Positions 39,147-51,660 of a stretch of DNA of 64,000 nucleotides are shown here, one piece after another (the stretch's first letter is position 1; each line of letters opens with the position of its first letter). The notes beneath the pieces are model-generated. The model saw only the letters and a program-made list of their open reading frames with translations. It ran no database searches and was not told where the DNA came from. Source of the stretch: Cannabis sativa. Its lineage: Eukaryota; Streptophyta; Magnoliopsida; Rosales; Cannabaceae. Position numbers and translations under genes: made by a program. The stretch lies in assembly GCF_029168945.1 (NCBI RefSeq), contig NC_083605.1, positions 75,596,969 through 75,660,968 on the forward strand. The letters are read 5' to 3'.

Positions 39147-39930
39147 CCTATGACCTACTAAATGGCGTATGAAAGATTGTGGTCTTATTCTAAAGAAGAT
39201 AAAGTTGAGACTACAAATTTGGGCAACTCGATACTTATATCTTTTGCTGGTATGGTTCAACTTATTCTGTCAGTGTTATTGGGACTTCGTAACTATTAGA
39301 TTAGTATCTTTGTCTAACCTCAAAATGTCGTTAAGGAGGTTAAGAAGTTTTGTCGTGGTTCTCTTTGGGGCACAATGGCAGTAATAGTAATGTTCATATA
39401 GTTTCGTGGACGAAGATTTGTCTCCCTAGATACTATGGTGGGTTGGGGTTGAGGGAAGGCTCGAATTGGAACAAAGCAATCCTTGCAAAAATATGTTTAA
39501 ACTATACTGAAAAAACATGATTTACTTTGGGTCAACTAAGTTAATGCAATCTATTTAAAGTGCTCTGATTTTTGGGATTACACTATCTATCAAGACTCTA
39601 GTTGGTATTGGTGTAAATTTTGTCATCTTAGGAAGACTTTTAGTAAGAAAAGTGTTCTTACAGTTGGATGTGGTGGAAGATCTTAGAGTAAGAAAGCTTT
39701 ACAATAGTTTTCTACATCAACAACAAGTGTCTTATACACATGCAATTTGGTGTCGGTTAAGCCTTCCTAAGCATAAATTTATGCATTGGCAGGCTATTAA
39801 CTCTCACTTACTGACTAGAGATTTGTTATCTAGATTCAACTTTCTCATTGATTTCTTTGATTATCCTGTTTGTGGTTTGAATACGAAAGTCACTCTCATC
39901 TTTTCTTTGACTGCTCTTTTTCTTTAACTT
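39147..39930 (+). mobile_element. Dead LINE, continuation (right piece)
   Basis: Continues the LINE of 36690-37256. Blocks include DCGLILKKIKLRLQIWATRY, FAGMVQLI, LLGLRNY and, at about 39720-39900, the zinc-binding region after the reverse transcriptase: WCRLSLPKHKFMHWQAINS, LLTRDLLSRFNF and CGLNT. Several stops and frameshifts. No clear 3' tail or target duplication was found, so the right border is approximate. Confidence 0.82.
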
Positions 39931-39935
39931 TTATT

Positions 39936-42359
39936 AGTTCAGGTGATAGGTATACAACCGATTCTAAAACTGTCTAATGTTAGACCATCTTCAGTGAGAG
40001 AGGTAAAAGTTGAGCTATATTTAGCACAAACAATAGTTTTGTGACATTTTACATCAACTTTTATTATTGTGCTCTAATGCATAATTGTAAATCTTAATGT
40101 AAAATTGAATATATCATTTGATACCAAGTCAATAATTTATTAAAAATACAAAATAATAATAATAATGTACATATAAAATTTAATAATAAAATAATAATAA
40201 TAATATAAGTCATTTAATGCAAAGGAACATTTTACTTAAAATTTAATAATAAAATATTAAAAATGACATAATGATAAATATAAAAACGTAGCATTTACTG
40301 TAATTTGTATTATGCTATATTGTAATTCAAATTTAAATCACTTTTTGTTATGTGATAAATTTGCATAACAATTTAACACACTATTGGAGTAGACTTCTTA
40401 CAAAGTGAGTTATATTTTACATCTGCATCACTTAATTCCATGTTCTTTAAACTTGAACTCGACACCCCGAATATGCATATTCGGATCGGATCTAACCGAA
40501 CAACTCCGGGTTGTCTTTTTCTCTTTTCTGGCTTTTTCGGCGGCGGGTTATCATGCTTTTGAGTGTATCAGATCCAAATGTTCACAATAGAATTTTGATT
40601 AAGCTATGAGTATGAGACTCAACATACAACAACTTATGATTTTAGTTAAATATTTTCGAATAGTTCTTTTTCATATATATGAGAAGAAAACAACTTTATT
40701 TGTATCCAAAAAAAATTATTAATAGTGCTATTATTTTACATAGATTAATGGTTCTTCTTGATGAGAAAATTATTGTTTGATAAAACAAAATAGTTCATTT
40801 AACTTATACCATTTTCCGTTTCTTAAGTACACAAAAGAATAAAAAAAATTACAAAATTACGAAATTTTAAATATTTTTACAATTTATAAGTGTTTATTAT
40901 AAAATATATAAATTTTAGAATTTTTATGTTATTTTTTGTAAATTTTTTTCTTGTATTTTGTTATTTTCATAGAAAATTGTAAAATTATAATTAACATAAA
41001 GTAAAAGTCATAAAATTGAAAAAATATTTTGTAAAAATATAAAAAAAAATTATTTAACTGTAAAAATATTAAAATTTTACCAAAAATAATGTTTTATATA
41101 ATTTTCTCTTTTACATATGTCTAGATATTATACACACCATTTTTGTGAGGTAAAAAAAAACCAAACACCATTACCATAAATAAATTATATATTATGCAAA
41201 TATGTCATTAGCATGATGTTAGCAAAAGTTGTCATAACTCATAAGAAAGAATATTGAAGAAGATTGTTACCTATCTTCAAATTAATTATGAATGTGTGAA
41301 AATTGAGTCATTATTATTTAACAAACACCCACTTGATATTTGTTAATGTATTGATTAGTAAAAGTCATTAACTTGTAAATGACAATAAAAATGTGTCTAT
41401 TTTTGTAAAAACATTATTGGGCCTAATTTTTCCTCTATATTCATATTTCAATACAATGAGGTTGAGAGGTTTATTGTTAGCTTACCTACCAACCAAGTTA
41501 AGATTAATCATAATAATAATTATATTTAGTTGTTGAATTGTACTATATTAATTTGAGCTTAATTTTGATTATATTTATTTGGTCAAATTTTTATTGATGA
41601 CATTTATTGGCTTTGTGTAATCCCACTTGGGTAATTTAGAAGAAATTATAGTCAATTAGGACCACATTTTACTTCAACTTTTTTTTAACAAAATGTTTTA
41701 AAAATTAGTCTTCAAGATTTTTATTTTTTTTTAGTAAAATTTACAAGTGTAAATTATTGACTTTTAAAACTTGTTTTCATATTTTTTTGAGTAGTGCTAA
41801 GTACTTACAAGAAATGTGCACATTTTTTTTTAAAATTTGATTCATATTTAATTTTATTCAATTTCTATGTCATATTTAAATTTATGCCAATACCACATTA
41901 CTTTTAATTTTGTAGTTAAGATTAATTATAAATTATTGTGTCTAAAATAATGTGTAATATTTTAATTTGGTATGATTTTTTAAGTCCTTATAATAATATT
42001 GATGTAATTTAATGTTAGATATATATAGGACCTCATATAACAACTTTTTCATTAAAACTAATGTTGTTTATGAGATTTTATTTTAAGTTTGATAAAAGCA
42101 ATTAAATGTCCTAAATAGGAAAATTAGGTCATTATTGAAGGTAATATTGTTTTGAGGTATGGAAATGTAACAGTTTTTTTATTTACTATAAGTTAATTAC
42201 ATTAAATTATTTCCATGAATTATAAATGCTTAGTAGGGTCATCTACTAATTGTTCTTCCACTAATATTATTAAATGCACTATGATAATTAATGCTCAAAA
42301 TTTAATGTCCTATATAGAGGATAATATCAAACTAAGCATGTTCATGCATAGTACACAAA

Positions 42360-42390
<31 letters not shown>

Positions 42391-42848
42391 ATCATAAAAA
42401 CTCTTATGAAACTATAAAGAGTAGAGAACATGGAATGAAAATAAAATATTACCAAAAGTGACTCATCTAATTTTATTTTGTTTTAATTTAGGTATATTTC
42501 ACTTTGAACTTGTTGACTTCTTCAAATGGAGTATAAGGAGGAAAAAAACAAAACCCTAAAAAATTAAAATAAAATTAATTAAGGAACAAATAGAAAACAC
42601 AAACATAGTATATGAAAATGAGAACATAACAAATAAATAGAGACTTGAGTCACCTAATAAGGATCTTATAAGAAGCATATTCCTATAGCCAAACATACCA
42701 CTAAAGCTCATGCTTCAATTTCAAGACCATTAACAACAAACGTATTAAATTTTTTTAGGGCTTTTTAAGTCACCCAATTTAATAATTCTCATTGCATTAA
42801 TAAAACTTATAACAATTATAATAAGATTAATGCTAAAAGGCGTCAGTA
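39936..42848. other. Intergenic, repeats only
   Basis: 39945-40430 is the partner of the 34630 AT-rich repeat. 40860-41105 belongs to the CATAGAAAATTGTAAAATTATAA-like repeat seen also near 19500 and 52100. (AAAT)n lies at 42355-42393. No gene recognised. Confidence 0.5.
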
Positions 42849-42912
42849 GTGCTTAGTATCAGGCCGACTCAAGTATTGAGTAGTTTGAACTATTACATAA
42901 AATTCTTATATT
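42849..42912 (+). repeat. Left copy of a ~63-base direct repeat flanking the CACTA-like element
   Basis: Shares its order of words (TATTGAGTAGTTTGAACTATT, then ATTCTTATATT) with 43277-43339, at moderate identity. The two copies bracket the element at 42913-43253. Confidence 0.55.
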
Positions 42913-43253
42913 CACTATAAAAAATCTTATTTTTAGTCACAACAAAATTTGTGGCTAAAAGTTAAAAATTTGTGACTAATTATAAATCATGATTCTTATG
43001 TTATGACTAAAAGGTCCGTGACTAAAAGTATTAGTCACAAAAATACAATTTTGTGACTAAATGTATTTTTAGTCACAATATTTGTTGTGACTAAAACTAA
43101 ATTAAGTAACAACTTATAACTAAATACTATGTTTTAGTCACAAGTAATATTTTGTTGTGACTAAAAGTCACATTTAGTCACAAAAAGTATGTTGTGACTA
43201 AAAAGTTGTCACTAAAAGTAACAGTTTTATGTTGTGATTAAAAAAATGTAGCA
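42913..43253. mobile_element. CACTA-like MITE with subterminal TTAGTCACAA repeats
   Basis: Begins CACTATAAAAAATC and ends GATTAAAAAAATGTAGCA, a worn inverse. ATT on both sides (42910-42912 and 43254-43256) fits the 3-bp duplication of CACTA elements. More than ten copies of TTAGTCACAA or its inverse TTGTGACTAA fill the 341 bases in both orientations, as the transposase-binding subterminal repeats of this superfamily do. No coding capacity. Confidence 0.7.
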
Positions 43254-43276
43254 ATTATCATAAGATCACGCGTGAT

Positions 43277-43339
43277 GTCTAGCACTGAGATCGACCCAAA
43301 TATTGGATAGTTTAGATTATTGCACAAGATTCTTATATT
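43277..43339 (+). repeat. Right copy of the ~63-base direct repeat
   Basis: Partner of 42849-42912 (TATTGGATAGTTTAGATTATT, then ATTCTTATATT). See that entry. Confidence 0.55.
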
Positions 43340-43873
43340 AAAAGACCCATTTTTTCACTCCTTCATATAAAATAAATGTATTTTTTTGTTTGATAAATAT
43401 ATACATAAAAATCTTCATAACAAAGTTTACCTAAAAAAAACCTCAAAATAAAATTTGACTTAGTTTTTATAATAGATCAAATTTTAATTTTTTGTCGAAT
43501 GCCCCCAAATGGTTTGGGGGGATCTTGCTTAACCCCTTTAATATGTCATATCGCTATAAGTAAGTATAATTAAATATGAAGTTTCATATAATTTTTTTTT
43601 GAAGAGAAGTTTCATATAATTTAATATAATGATTTTATGAAATATCGCTAATCAATCACAAAGTGTCATCTTTAGGTGGTGCTAGATTATACTCTTATAA
43701 TAAATAATATATATATTTTTAAAAATAAAAAAATAAAAGGTGAGAATAGTAAATTAAAAGTGTCATTGTTGTGAATAATAATAGTAGTAACTGTACTTGG
43801 TCATGATCAGAAACCAAACAGTTCTCACCACCATCACCAATTCAAGTGGCTTCACAAACTTTAGTGTGGGCCC

Positions 43874-43923
<50 letters not shown>

Positions 43924-45335
43924 TAGTTTAATTTAGTTTAAATTTAATTAAATTAAATTTTTAGTGCCTAACACTATCTATATCTATATCTCATTATATT
44001 ATGAATTAAGAAACCATAGCCTTCACAATTACCATAAGTTTTATTTTATTTTATTTATTTAGAAAAATTTATAATACACTCTTAAAATAAACATTTTTCT
44101 TATATCTTTTAGTCCATTTATATATATAGATAAGGGTGAATATTCAATAGCTACATTTTTATTGTAACATATGGTTATACTTTTTCTTTTTTGACCTGTA
44201 ATAGAAGGTTACCAATAGGTAAAAATTCTATTTTTAGAATTAATTAATTATAATTAATTTTTTTTAAGTAATTAAATAAATATTTAAGAAGATCTTTTTT
44301 AGCAATTAAAATTTATAAATAATTTTTTTATTTATATATAAATCCCTTAGCTTAATTGTTATTTATATAATTATATGGATAATTAGAAAAATTCTTCCTC
44401 GAGATTAATAAAAATTAGTGAAAATTATATATATATATTTTACTTTAAAATTTTTAAAAAGTTTTGAATAATTTATATTAGTGAAAATATAATTTAAATA
44501 GTTTTTTTTATCACCCGTATAAAATATTTAAATTTTATTTTGACACTGTAAATTATTTAAAAAATTTTAAAAATTTACAATCAAAAAATATTAGATTAAA
44601 AAACTTTAATTGATATAAAAATAAATAGATATTACTTATAATATAAATTAGGGGAATTATTTTATATACTAATTTTTTTTTTTTTTTAAATTTACCATTT
44701 GGATTGCTTAAGTTGTTGCTCCAGTGATTTCTATGTGAGTCGGTATATAAATTTTGATTGCTATGTGAGTTATTATGTAGATTTTAGTTGCGATTTAAAT
44801 TTCCGTTAGTTGCTATATAAATTTTCGTAAAAGTATATATATATATATAAAAAAAAAAACCTACTTTAAAGTATAAAAATAATAAAAAAAAAACCGTATA
44901 AAATAATGAAACATTTACACCAAAAATACAAATTATACACTTTATTACATATAAACCTACACACGGTCAAATCAACTTTTTTACCTTTTCTCAATATTTT
45001 ATTACACATATACCACATACACATCACATCTATGCACCAGTCACGTCAACTCACCTATCAACCATCATGCATCCCTCAATCACTTCCCTCTCTCTTTTTC
45101 TTTTGTTTTCCTTTGATTTTTTTATTTCATTTCAGCTTTTTTTTTTTTTTTTGAAATAACAAATAATAACATTTTCTCTAAACCATCCCATAACATTTTC
45201 TCTAAACCATCCCTCAATCACGATTCCTCAACCATTTTCCCTCTCATTTTTATTCTTCAAAATTTTTTCAACTCCCTCTAAACCATCCCATAACATTTTT
45301 CTCTCTTTCTTTTTGTTTCTCAATCTTTATATAAA
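43340..45335. other. Intergenic, repeats only
   Basis: A (TTA)n tract lies at 43878-43922. 44698-44840 matches the repeat at 27846-27966. At 45150-45310 the phrase CTAAACCATCCCATAACATT occurs twice in a pyrimidine-rich setting, just before the fragment at 45337. No gene seen. Confidence 0.5.
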
Positions 45336-45336
45336 A

Positions 45337-45520
45337 TGGATGTGACCCGTTCTTCTTCATCTCCTTCTCCTGTTCAAAAAAAAAATTCAAAATGATTTTG
45401 CTCCTCCATTAACGAAGCGTGGGAGAGCTCCTCCTAAGAAGAAAACAAAGGTCCGTGTGCAAGAAAAAATGGCTGAAGATGTTTATGGTAAAAACAATAA
45501 TGTTGGTGTTGCTGTTCGAA
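45337..45520 (+). pseudogene. Possible first exon of an unknown basic protein, frameshifted
   Basis: An ATG at 45337 opens a serine/proline-rich start (VTRSSSSSPSPVQ) that meets a stop after an A-run at about 45377. Dropping to the other frame after the A-run gives a lysine/arginine-rich stretch (NDFAPPLTKRGRAPPKKKTK, AT-hook or nuclear-signal-like) up to a possible GT donor at about 45521. This pattern suggests an exon damaged by one indel in the A-run, perhaps from a transposon-captured gene. I do not recognise the protein. Confidence 0.35.
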
Positions 45521-45539
45521 CCGAGGTTTGTTTTCGGTT

Positions 45540-47553
45540 TCATTTTCGTTTCCCCCCAGTTTAAACATTTTCTTGTATTTCCATTTCATCGTTTTGGTTT
45601 TTTCTGGTTTGTGATATTTTAGGTTTTTCATTTTAAAATTTCGTTTGGTTTTCTTTGGATTTTTAGGACTTTAATTTTCTTTAATCAATTTTATTTTGTT
45701 CTTGGGTTTGGCATTTTAGTTTGTTTCTTATTAGTTTCGTTTCATTTTTGGTGTGTTTTATGTTCTGTTTGTGTTTCTAGTTTTTTTTAGATATTTTGAA
45801 ACATTTGTTTTTGTTTTAGTGTCTCTAATCAGTGGGTTTTAGTTTTTTTTTTTTCTAGTTTTTTAATAGTTTAATATGTTTATGTATGATGTGTTTTGGG
45901 AATATTATTAGGTATAGTTGTTTGCTGTTCTTTTTTAAGTAACAATTCGATTTAGATGTTTGTAGTTTATATTCGTAGAGTTGTTTCTGCTTGTCAGTTT
46001 GTTTTTAGTTTTTTTATAGTTTTATTATAGTTTGTATACTTGTTTATTTACAATTTATATTTATTGCTGTTAATAAACTATAATAAAACTAAAATGAAAC
46101 TATTAAGAAACGTTTAAATTTATTTCAGAAACTAACTATTTCTCAAAGTGTTTTCTCCTTTTCTTATTTCCAAAATAAATTCTTGCAAACAATTGAATTA
46201 AACTAATATAAAATAATGATGCAACTGTAAATCAACTTGAAAAGCCACAACACTTAATTCAATTTAATATAGTTGTGGTCATTGTGCTTTTTCATCAGTT
46301 TTATTTGAATCAGATCAATTGAATTAATAGTTGTATTTTTCTCGTTTTGGTTTCATTTTGGTTGTTTTGCAGTTTTGAAACGAGCGCGTATTTTCATCCT
46401 TATGGTTCGCTCTGTACAGCTGAAGGCTTAGTGCATGTGGTATTTTTGTAAATATTTGTATGTGGACTGTATAAATGTTTAATGGGCCGGCCCAAAGTAT
46501 TTTTGTATTTTTTTTTCCTTTTTTGTATTTTTTTGTTTTTTTCCCTAAAATAATCCTATTTTTTTTAGAACCTATGTTTGAAGCAACTTGCAAAGTTTAG
46601 TTTGGTACATAGCATTAGCATTACCAAAATAAGCCATACATATTTATTTATTTTATGTACTTTTAAGGTATCTATTTATTTTACCTCTAAGTTTTGACAC
46701 ATTTATTAAGATTTTGAGTAATTTTAAAAACTGTTATCAAGAAGAGAAGAGAGTGACATTTCATTTGTACAATGAAGTAAAAGGGGTCACCATCAACAAT
46801 GACTACACAAAAACCACTATTATATATATATATATATATATGTATACACATATTGTAACAAGGGGCATTTATACTATATAATGCACTCTTTATTATTTAC
46901 TATAATTTAATATATATTTTTTTTTAAAAATAAAAACGTTCATAAATTATAAATAATATTTTATGGTATAAATATTTAAGTTTCGAGTGAAATCTCATTT
47001 CGTAATATTACAACCCAAAAAAAAAAAAAAACAGACTATTTGATTAAACAATTTTATGATTTTCGAGTGAAAAAATACATTCTCTTATAAAACAAAAAAA
47101 TCAGGCACATAATAAATATTTGTTACACATTATAACTTTTTTTAAAAAAAAAGTTATATAGTATAAACATGAGAATTTATTTTCTTTTAATTTTAATTTT
47201 TTATTCCCCTATATTTTTCTTATTTTTTTCATTTCCCACCAAAATCTAACTTCCAAACATAGCCTTAATATTTTTTCCTTTCTTATTCTTCTTAATTTAT
47301 TTGCTTTTCCCTATATAATTTTGATTTATTAAGGGTTGATACCAATTAAAAACTTTATACAATAACATTGCAAAGAAAGAAAGAAGAAAAATACTTTTAT
47401 TCATTGGAAAATGTAAAGAAGAGAATAAGCTTAATCTCATCTAATCCTTATATATATATAGCAACACATATCATAGCCTCTTATCATATTACAAATAGTT
47501 TTATAGTTCTGAAATAAATTAATCTTAAATTAAAGATGTTTAATTATTCTTTT
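45540..47553. other. Intergenic, 3' flank of the KAS gene at its right end
   Basis: 45540-46130 is T-rich and intron-like, consistent with belonging to the broken gene at 45337, but no further exon was found. A (TA)n tract lies at 46819-46842. The last few hundred bases probably include the KAS 3' UTR. Confidence 0.4.
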
Positions 47554-50500
47554 TTAAGGTCTAAAAGGAGCAAAAACAACCACTGAATTATGCCCACCAA
47601 AGCCAAATGAGTTTGAGATAGCTGCAAAGGTAAAATCAGAAGAAATTATAATTAATTAATCATATATAAACAATTAACTATTTTAAATGGATTAATTAAG
47701 GTTAACCCTTTTCCTTAATTACTTTGACATACCAATATTAACTTCATGTTTCTTCATTACATTTGGAACAGTGTCAATTGTAACATCAGGCTCCAAATCC
47801 TGTTAAAGAAAAAAAAAAGATTAAAAAAATCCAACTGGGGTTAGATCAAAAAAACCCCATTAAAATAATCCAAATTGGTAGAATTGAGGCATAAAATTAG
47901 GAAAAAAATAAATAAAAATTAAATGGGTATGATTTATAGTACATCTTGGTTAATGGTTGGATGAAGCCATCCTGTGTTTATTGCTTTAATGGTTGCTATT
48001 GCTTCCAATCCACCAGCAGCCCCAAGACCATGTCCAATCATTGACTGGAACAACATTATCAAAATTATAAAAAAGTAAATAAATTTTGTTTGCATGTGCT
48101 ACTGAAATATAATAATAATAAGTAATATCGGGAAAGTCTATAGTACACCCTCTTAAATAGGTGTTTCGGTTTCAAGAGAATTTTTAAGTCTAATTTTGTA
48201 GTTATTTAGCATTACTTGTAAATTTTCAAAAAATTTCGATTAGTTATAGTGCCGAAAATAAAGTTCAAAAACCTTGTTGCTTATGTGATGTTTGAATTTT
48301 ATATTCGGTAATGTATATTATTTAAAAATTTCTAATTTTACAGGTGATTCTAAATAGCTACTAAAAATCTCTCCTGAATGTCGAAACAGATAAAAGATCT
48401 ACCGAAACATCACAGATTTTTCCATTAATCTTTATTCTTCAATTGGGTTTTTATTATTTTAAGGAAAAGGTTTAATCTTGCCTTGGTTCCATTCATCTTC
48501 ATCTCAGATGTGTCTTTGAAGACCTTTTTGATTGCATTAACTTCAGCCAAATCTCCTGCCAGTGTTGATGTTGCATGAGCATTCACATAGTTCACCTGTA
48601 AAATTATAATCATTATTATTGTTATTAATGCTAATATAATAATGATTAAGAAATGGTTTAAGGATTAAGGGTGTTTTATAAACCTCTTCAGGAGAAACTC
48701 CAGCATCTTGTAAACTCTTGGTTATGCATGATGAGACACCTAAACCATCTGATCTTGGATCAGTCATATGATGAGCATCACATGTTATGGCACCACCTAA
48801 GTACTCAGCTATTATGGTTGCTCCTCTATTCATTGCACTTTCCAAGCTCTCCATTACCTATTCCAACTCAAAAACAAAATTCATGATTAGATTAGATAAC
48901 ATCAAATAAATTTTGTTATGTTATTGTTAAGATCCCAATATAGGGATTGATCAGTAGTATATAACTACCTAGACACTCTAGTCTAAGTCGTCTCTTAAAC
49001 TAACTTTTGAGAGTGATGATAAAGTGATTCAAGATTGGTAAGCAAGAAAATATTTCTACATTTGATCCACGTGAGATAATGTTATTGAGAATGCAATTTG
49101 TTCACTTGCGGATGACTAACTATCTGATAGGTATGGATCGAAAGCCCGAGAAATATGACTTTGATACTATGTTGAGAATCATGAGATTTCATCTCAAAAC
49201 CAATTAGTGATGAGTGAAGTAGAACATATTCTTATATATGGCTAAATATTAAATTCTTCAAAGTTCTGTCTTTTTGATATAATCTAATGATTCTAATCCA
49301 ATCTAATCTAATCTTGTACTCCAAACATGACCAAAGTACACATTGAAAAGTGTATACACAAGTTGAATGTTAACTCAAAACTTAGTAACATGTCATATTA
49401 TCAAGAAAGAGGAAAACATGCCAATGTAAATAAAGAAAAGATCATGTTAATCATAACATTACCAGAACACCAGAGCCTTCTCCCATGACAAACCCGTCGC
49501 GGTTTTTATCCCAAGGCCTAGAGGCTTTCTGGGGAGAATCATTTCTCTGAGACAATGCCCTACAAGCAATGAAACCACCAACACCAGTAGGCATAACTGC
49601 AGCCTCAGTCCCACCAACCACCATTACATCTGCTTCACCTCTTCTGATGTGGTTTGCTGCAGCATAGAAGCAATAGTTGGCTGTGGCACAAGCAGTGGAA
49701 ATCGAGTAATTCGGTCCCATTAAACCGGTATCTATGGCTAACAATGCTGACCCCATGTTGGTGATTGAGTAAGGAATGAAAAAAGGTGAAATCTTTTTGT
49801 ATCCCTTTTGGATTAGAGCATCAACTCCTGTAGTGAATGCTGATAAACCTCCCATACCTGTTCCAACCAACACTCCAATTCTTGTTCTGTCCATCTGTGT
49901 CAAACAAACATATATAACAAGAAAAATATAAGTAGTTGAAAAGATCAAGTGAGTATTGAGTACGTTTGGTTGGGAGGAATGAAAATACGAAAAAGTTTAT
50001 GCTAAAAGTTAAAAAAGACCGATGTAACTAACAGTTTCAAGTATTTCTGGTCCGAGATTAGCATTTTCAAGTGCTCTTTTCCCAGCAACCAAACAGTATC
50101 TCCAACAATCGTCAAGGCGCCTATCGTTCTTCCCATCAATATAGCCTTCGGATGAGAAACCACGAATCTGTCCCGCGAAGCGAACAGAGAAATTCGATGC
50201 ATCAAATCTGTCTATGGTACTTATTCCACTCTGTCCCTCAAGAAGTTTGTTGTAGAATGTATCAATGTCACTGCCAAAAACCGAAACCAACCCCATTCCT
50301 GTTATGACAATTCTCTTTTTGGGATCTTTTTCCCTCTTGGGAGCTGATGCCATAGCCTTGATTGCTCTGCATTTTTTGGCTGAGAATGAAAAACTAAATC
50401 AAATGCTTACAAAAGATCCCAATTTTTTCATTCTCAAACATATAAAATCATTTTAACAAACAGCTTCTCTTCATATAAGGATTATGAAATAAAACATAGT

Positions 50501-51204
50501 AATTTACCAAAAGGAACATTCCATTCATTTGGGTGAATTTCATGTAAGGATTATGAATAAAAAAACTAAATCAAAGCTTACAATCCCATTAAACAAAATC
50601 CCATCTTTTTCCTTCTAACATATAAAATCTCCCTACATTTCAATGCAAAAGAACTAAACAAGTAAAAATCATTTTAACAAATTCCTTAAGGGATTCAAGC
50701 ACACATAATGATCCATAACCAAACCAACAGCAATTCAAATGAAACATTATGTGAATCATTACATGAATCACATAAGAAACCTTTTATTCATATAATCATT
50801 ATGAAGATAATCTAACTCTCCAATAAATCATTTTGACAAACACCTTCTCTTCAAAAAAAAAAGGATTATATGAATATAAAAAGTTCCTCAAGTGATACAA
50901 ACAATAGTAATTTTAATGAAAATGTAGCTTTTGGGTACCAAAACAATAGTAACATGCAAAAAAAGAACATTCCACACAATTGGGTAATTTCCAAAATCAA
51001 AACATTGATCATAATCAATATCATAATCATTATACCTGAAATAGAAAGATGCCCATTTGGGTTATTTCCAAAATGAAACAAATGGGCATTATTATCACCA
51101 TGCCTAAGACCATTATATTGACCCCAAAGAGCTCCATTCCCACCAACTTCTTTACCTCTAAAAACCACACCAGAAGAACAACAAGAACCAGCAACACCTG
51201 CCAT
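47554..51204 (-). CDS. KAS1: Plastid 3-oxoacyl-ACP synthase I (KAS I), complete, eight exons
   Basis: Condensing enzyme that extends acyl-ACP with malonyl-ACP in plastid fatty acid synthesis; 490 aa. Exons: 51204-51036, 50379-50033, 49894-49463, 48857-48684, 48595-48482, 48044-47943, 47799-47733 and 47621-47554. Phases agree throughout. Exon 1 and the start of exon 2 look like a transit peptide; the mature part begins near [18 protein letters not shown]. Catalytic residues are all present: C241 (STACATANY), H381 (VNAHATST), K412 (GTK, then SMIGH) and H479 ([10 protein letters not shown]). The intron after K412 has a GC donor (AAG|GCAAGA) instead of GT; all others are GT-AG. Introns hold repeats, for example at 48140-48420 and 48920-49290. 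KAS I is preferred over KAS II because of the N-terminal mature sequence and the C-terminus. Isoform choice is from memory of the family. Confidence 0.95.
48140..48420. repeat. Decayed foldback element in KAS intron 5
   Basis: Related in layout to the 26456 foldback MITE: TAGTACACCCTCTTAAATAGG near the left end and complementary inner blocks around GTGCCGAAAATAAAGTTCAAA. Ends are worn and no duplication was found. Confidence 0.5.
48920..49290. repeat. Repeated element fragment in KAS intron 3
   Basis: Contains TTTGATACTATGTTGAGAAT and CATCTCAAAACCAATTAGTG, phrases that recur in non-coding plant repeats. A shorter relative is at about 20890-20990. The superfamily was not determined. Confidence 0.4.
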
Positions 51205-51660
51205 TTCTCTTTCTCTCTATATTCCTTTTCCCCTTCTAAAAAAACCAAATTTTTAGTCCATATATATATGTATAATCATAAAATGCAATAAAGATTAGAA
51301 CTTTGTTAAGTCAGAGCTAACAAAGAAAAGATTTTGTAATATTGGGAACCAAAGTTGGTCACTCCGCTACCTATTAATATTGATTTTTATTATTATTATA
51401 AATATTATGATACATTGTGAATGTAATATACAACAAAGTCTTGGTTTTTAGGCGATAATTGCAAAAAAAAAAATAAAAAAATAAAAAAAAATGAAAGGAA
51501 AAATTGAATCATTTTGTTTTGATTGCTTAACTACCAAAAACAAACACTTGAATTTGATGAGGTGATTCCTTCTTTCCTTGATTATCTTACCTGTTTTGGT
51601 TGTACAAATAAATATGTATTCATTTATTGCTTATTTATTTTTTTATTTTTTTTAACAAAG
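51205..51660 (-). promoter_or_regulatory. KAS upstream region with possible TATA box
   Basis: On the minus strand, ATACATATATATATGG at about 51260-51275 lies 55-70 bases before the ATG, with a purine-rich GAGAGAAAGAGAA leader next to the start. Position fits a TATA box and short leader; beyond that I see nothing. Confidence 0.35.

Noticed and set aside
42913..43253. A CRISPR-like array of spaced TTAGTCACAA repeats
   Set aside because: Repeat spacing is irregular, repeats occur in both orientations, and the DNA is clearly plant nuclear; it fits CACTA subterminal repeats.
44906..45154. 82-codon plus-strand frame
   Set aside because: Low-complexity, pyrimidine-rich sequence without codon structure or domain.
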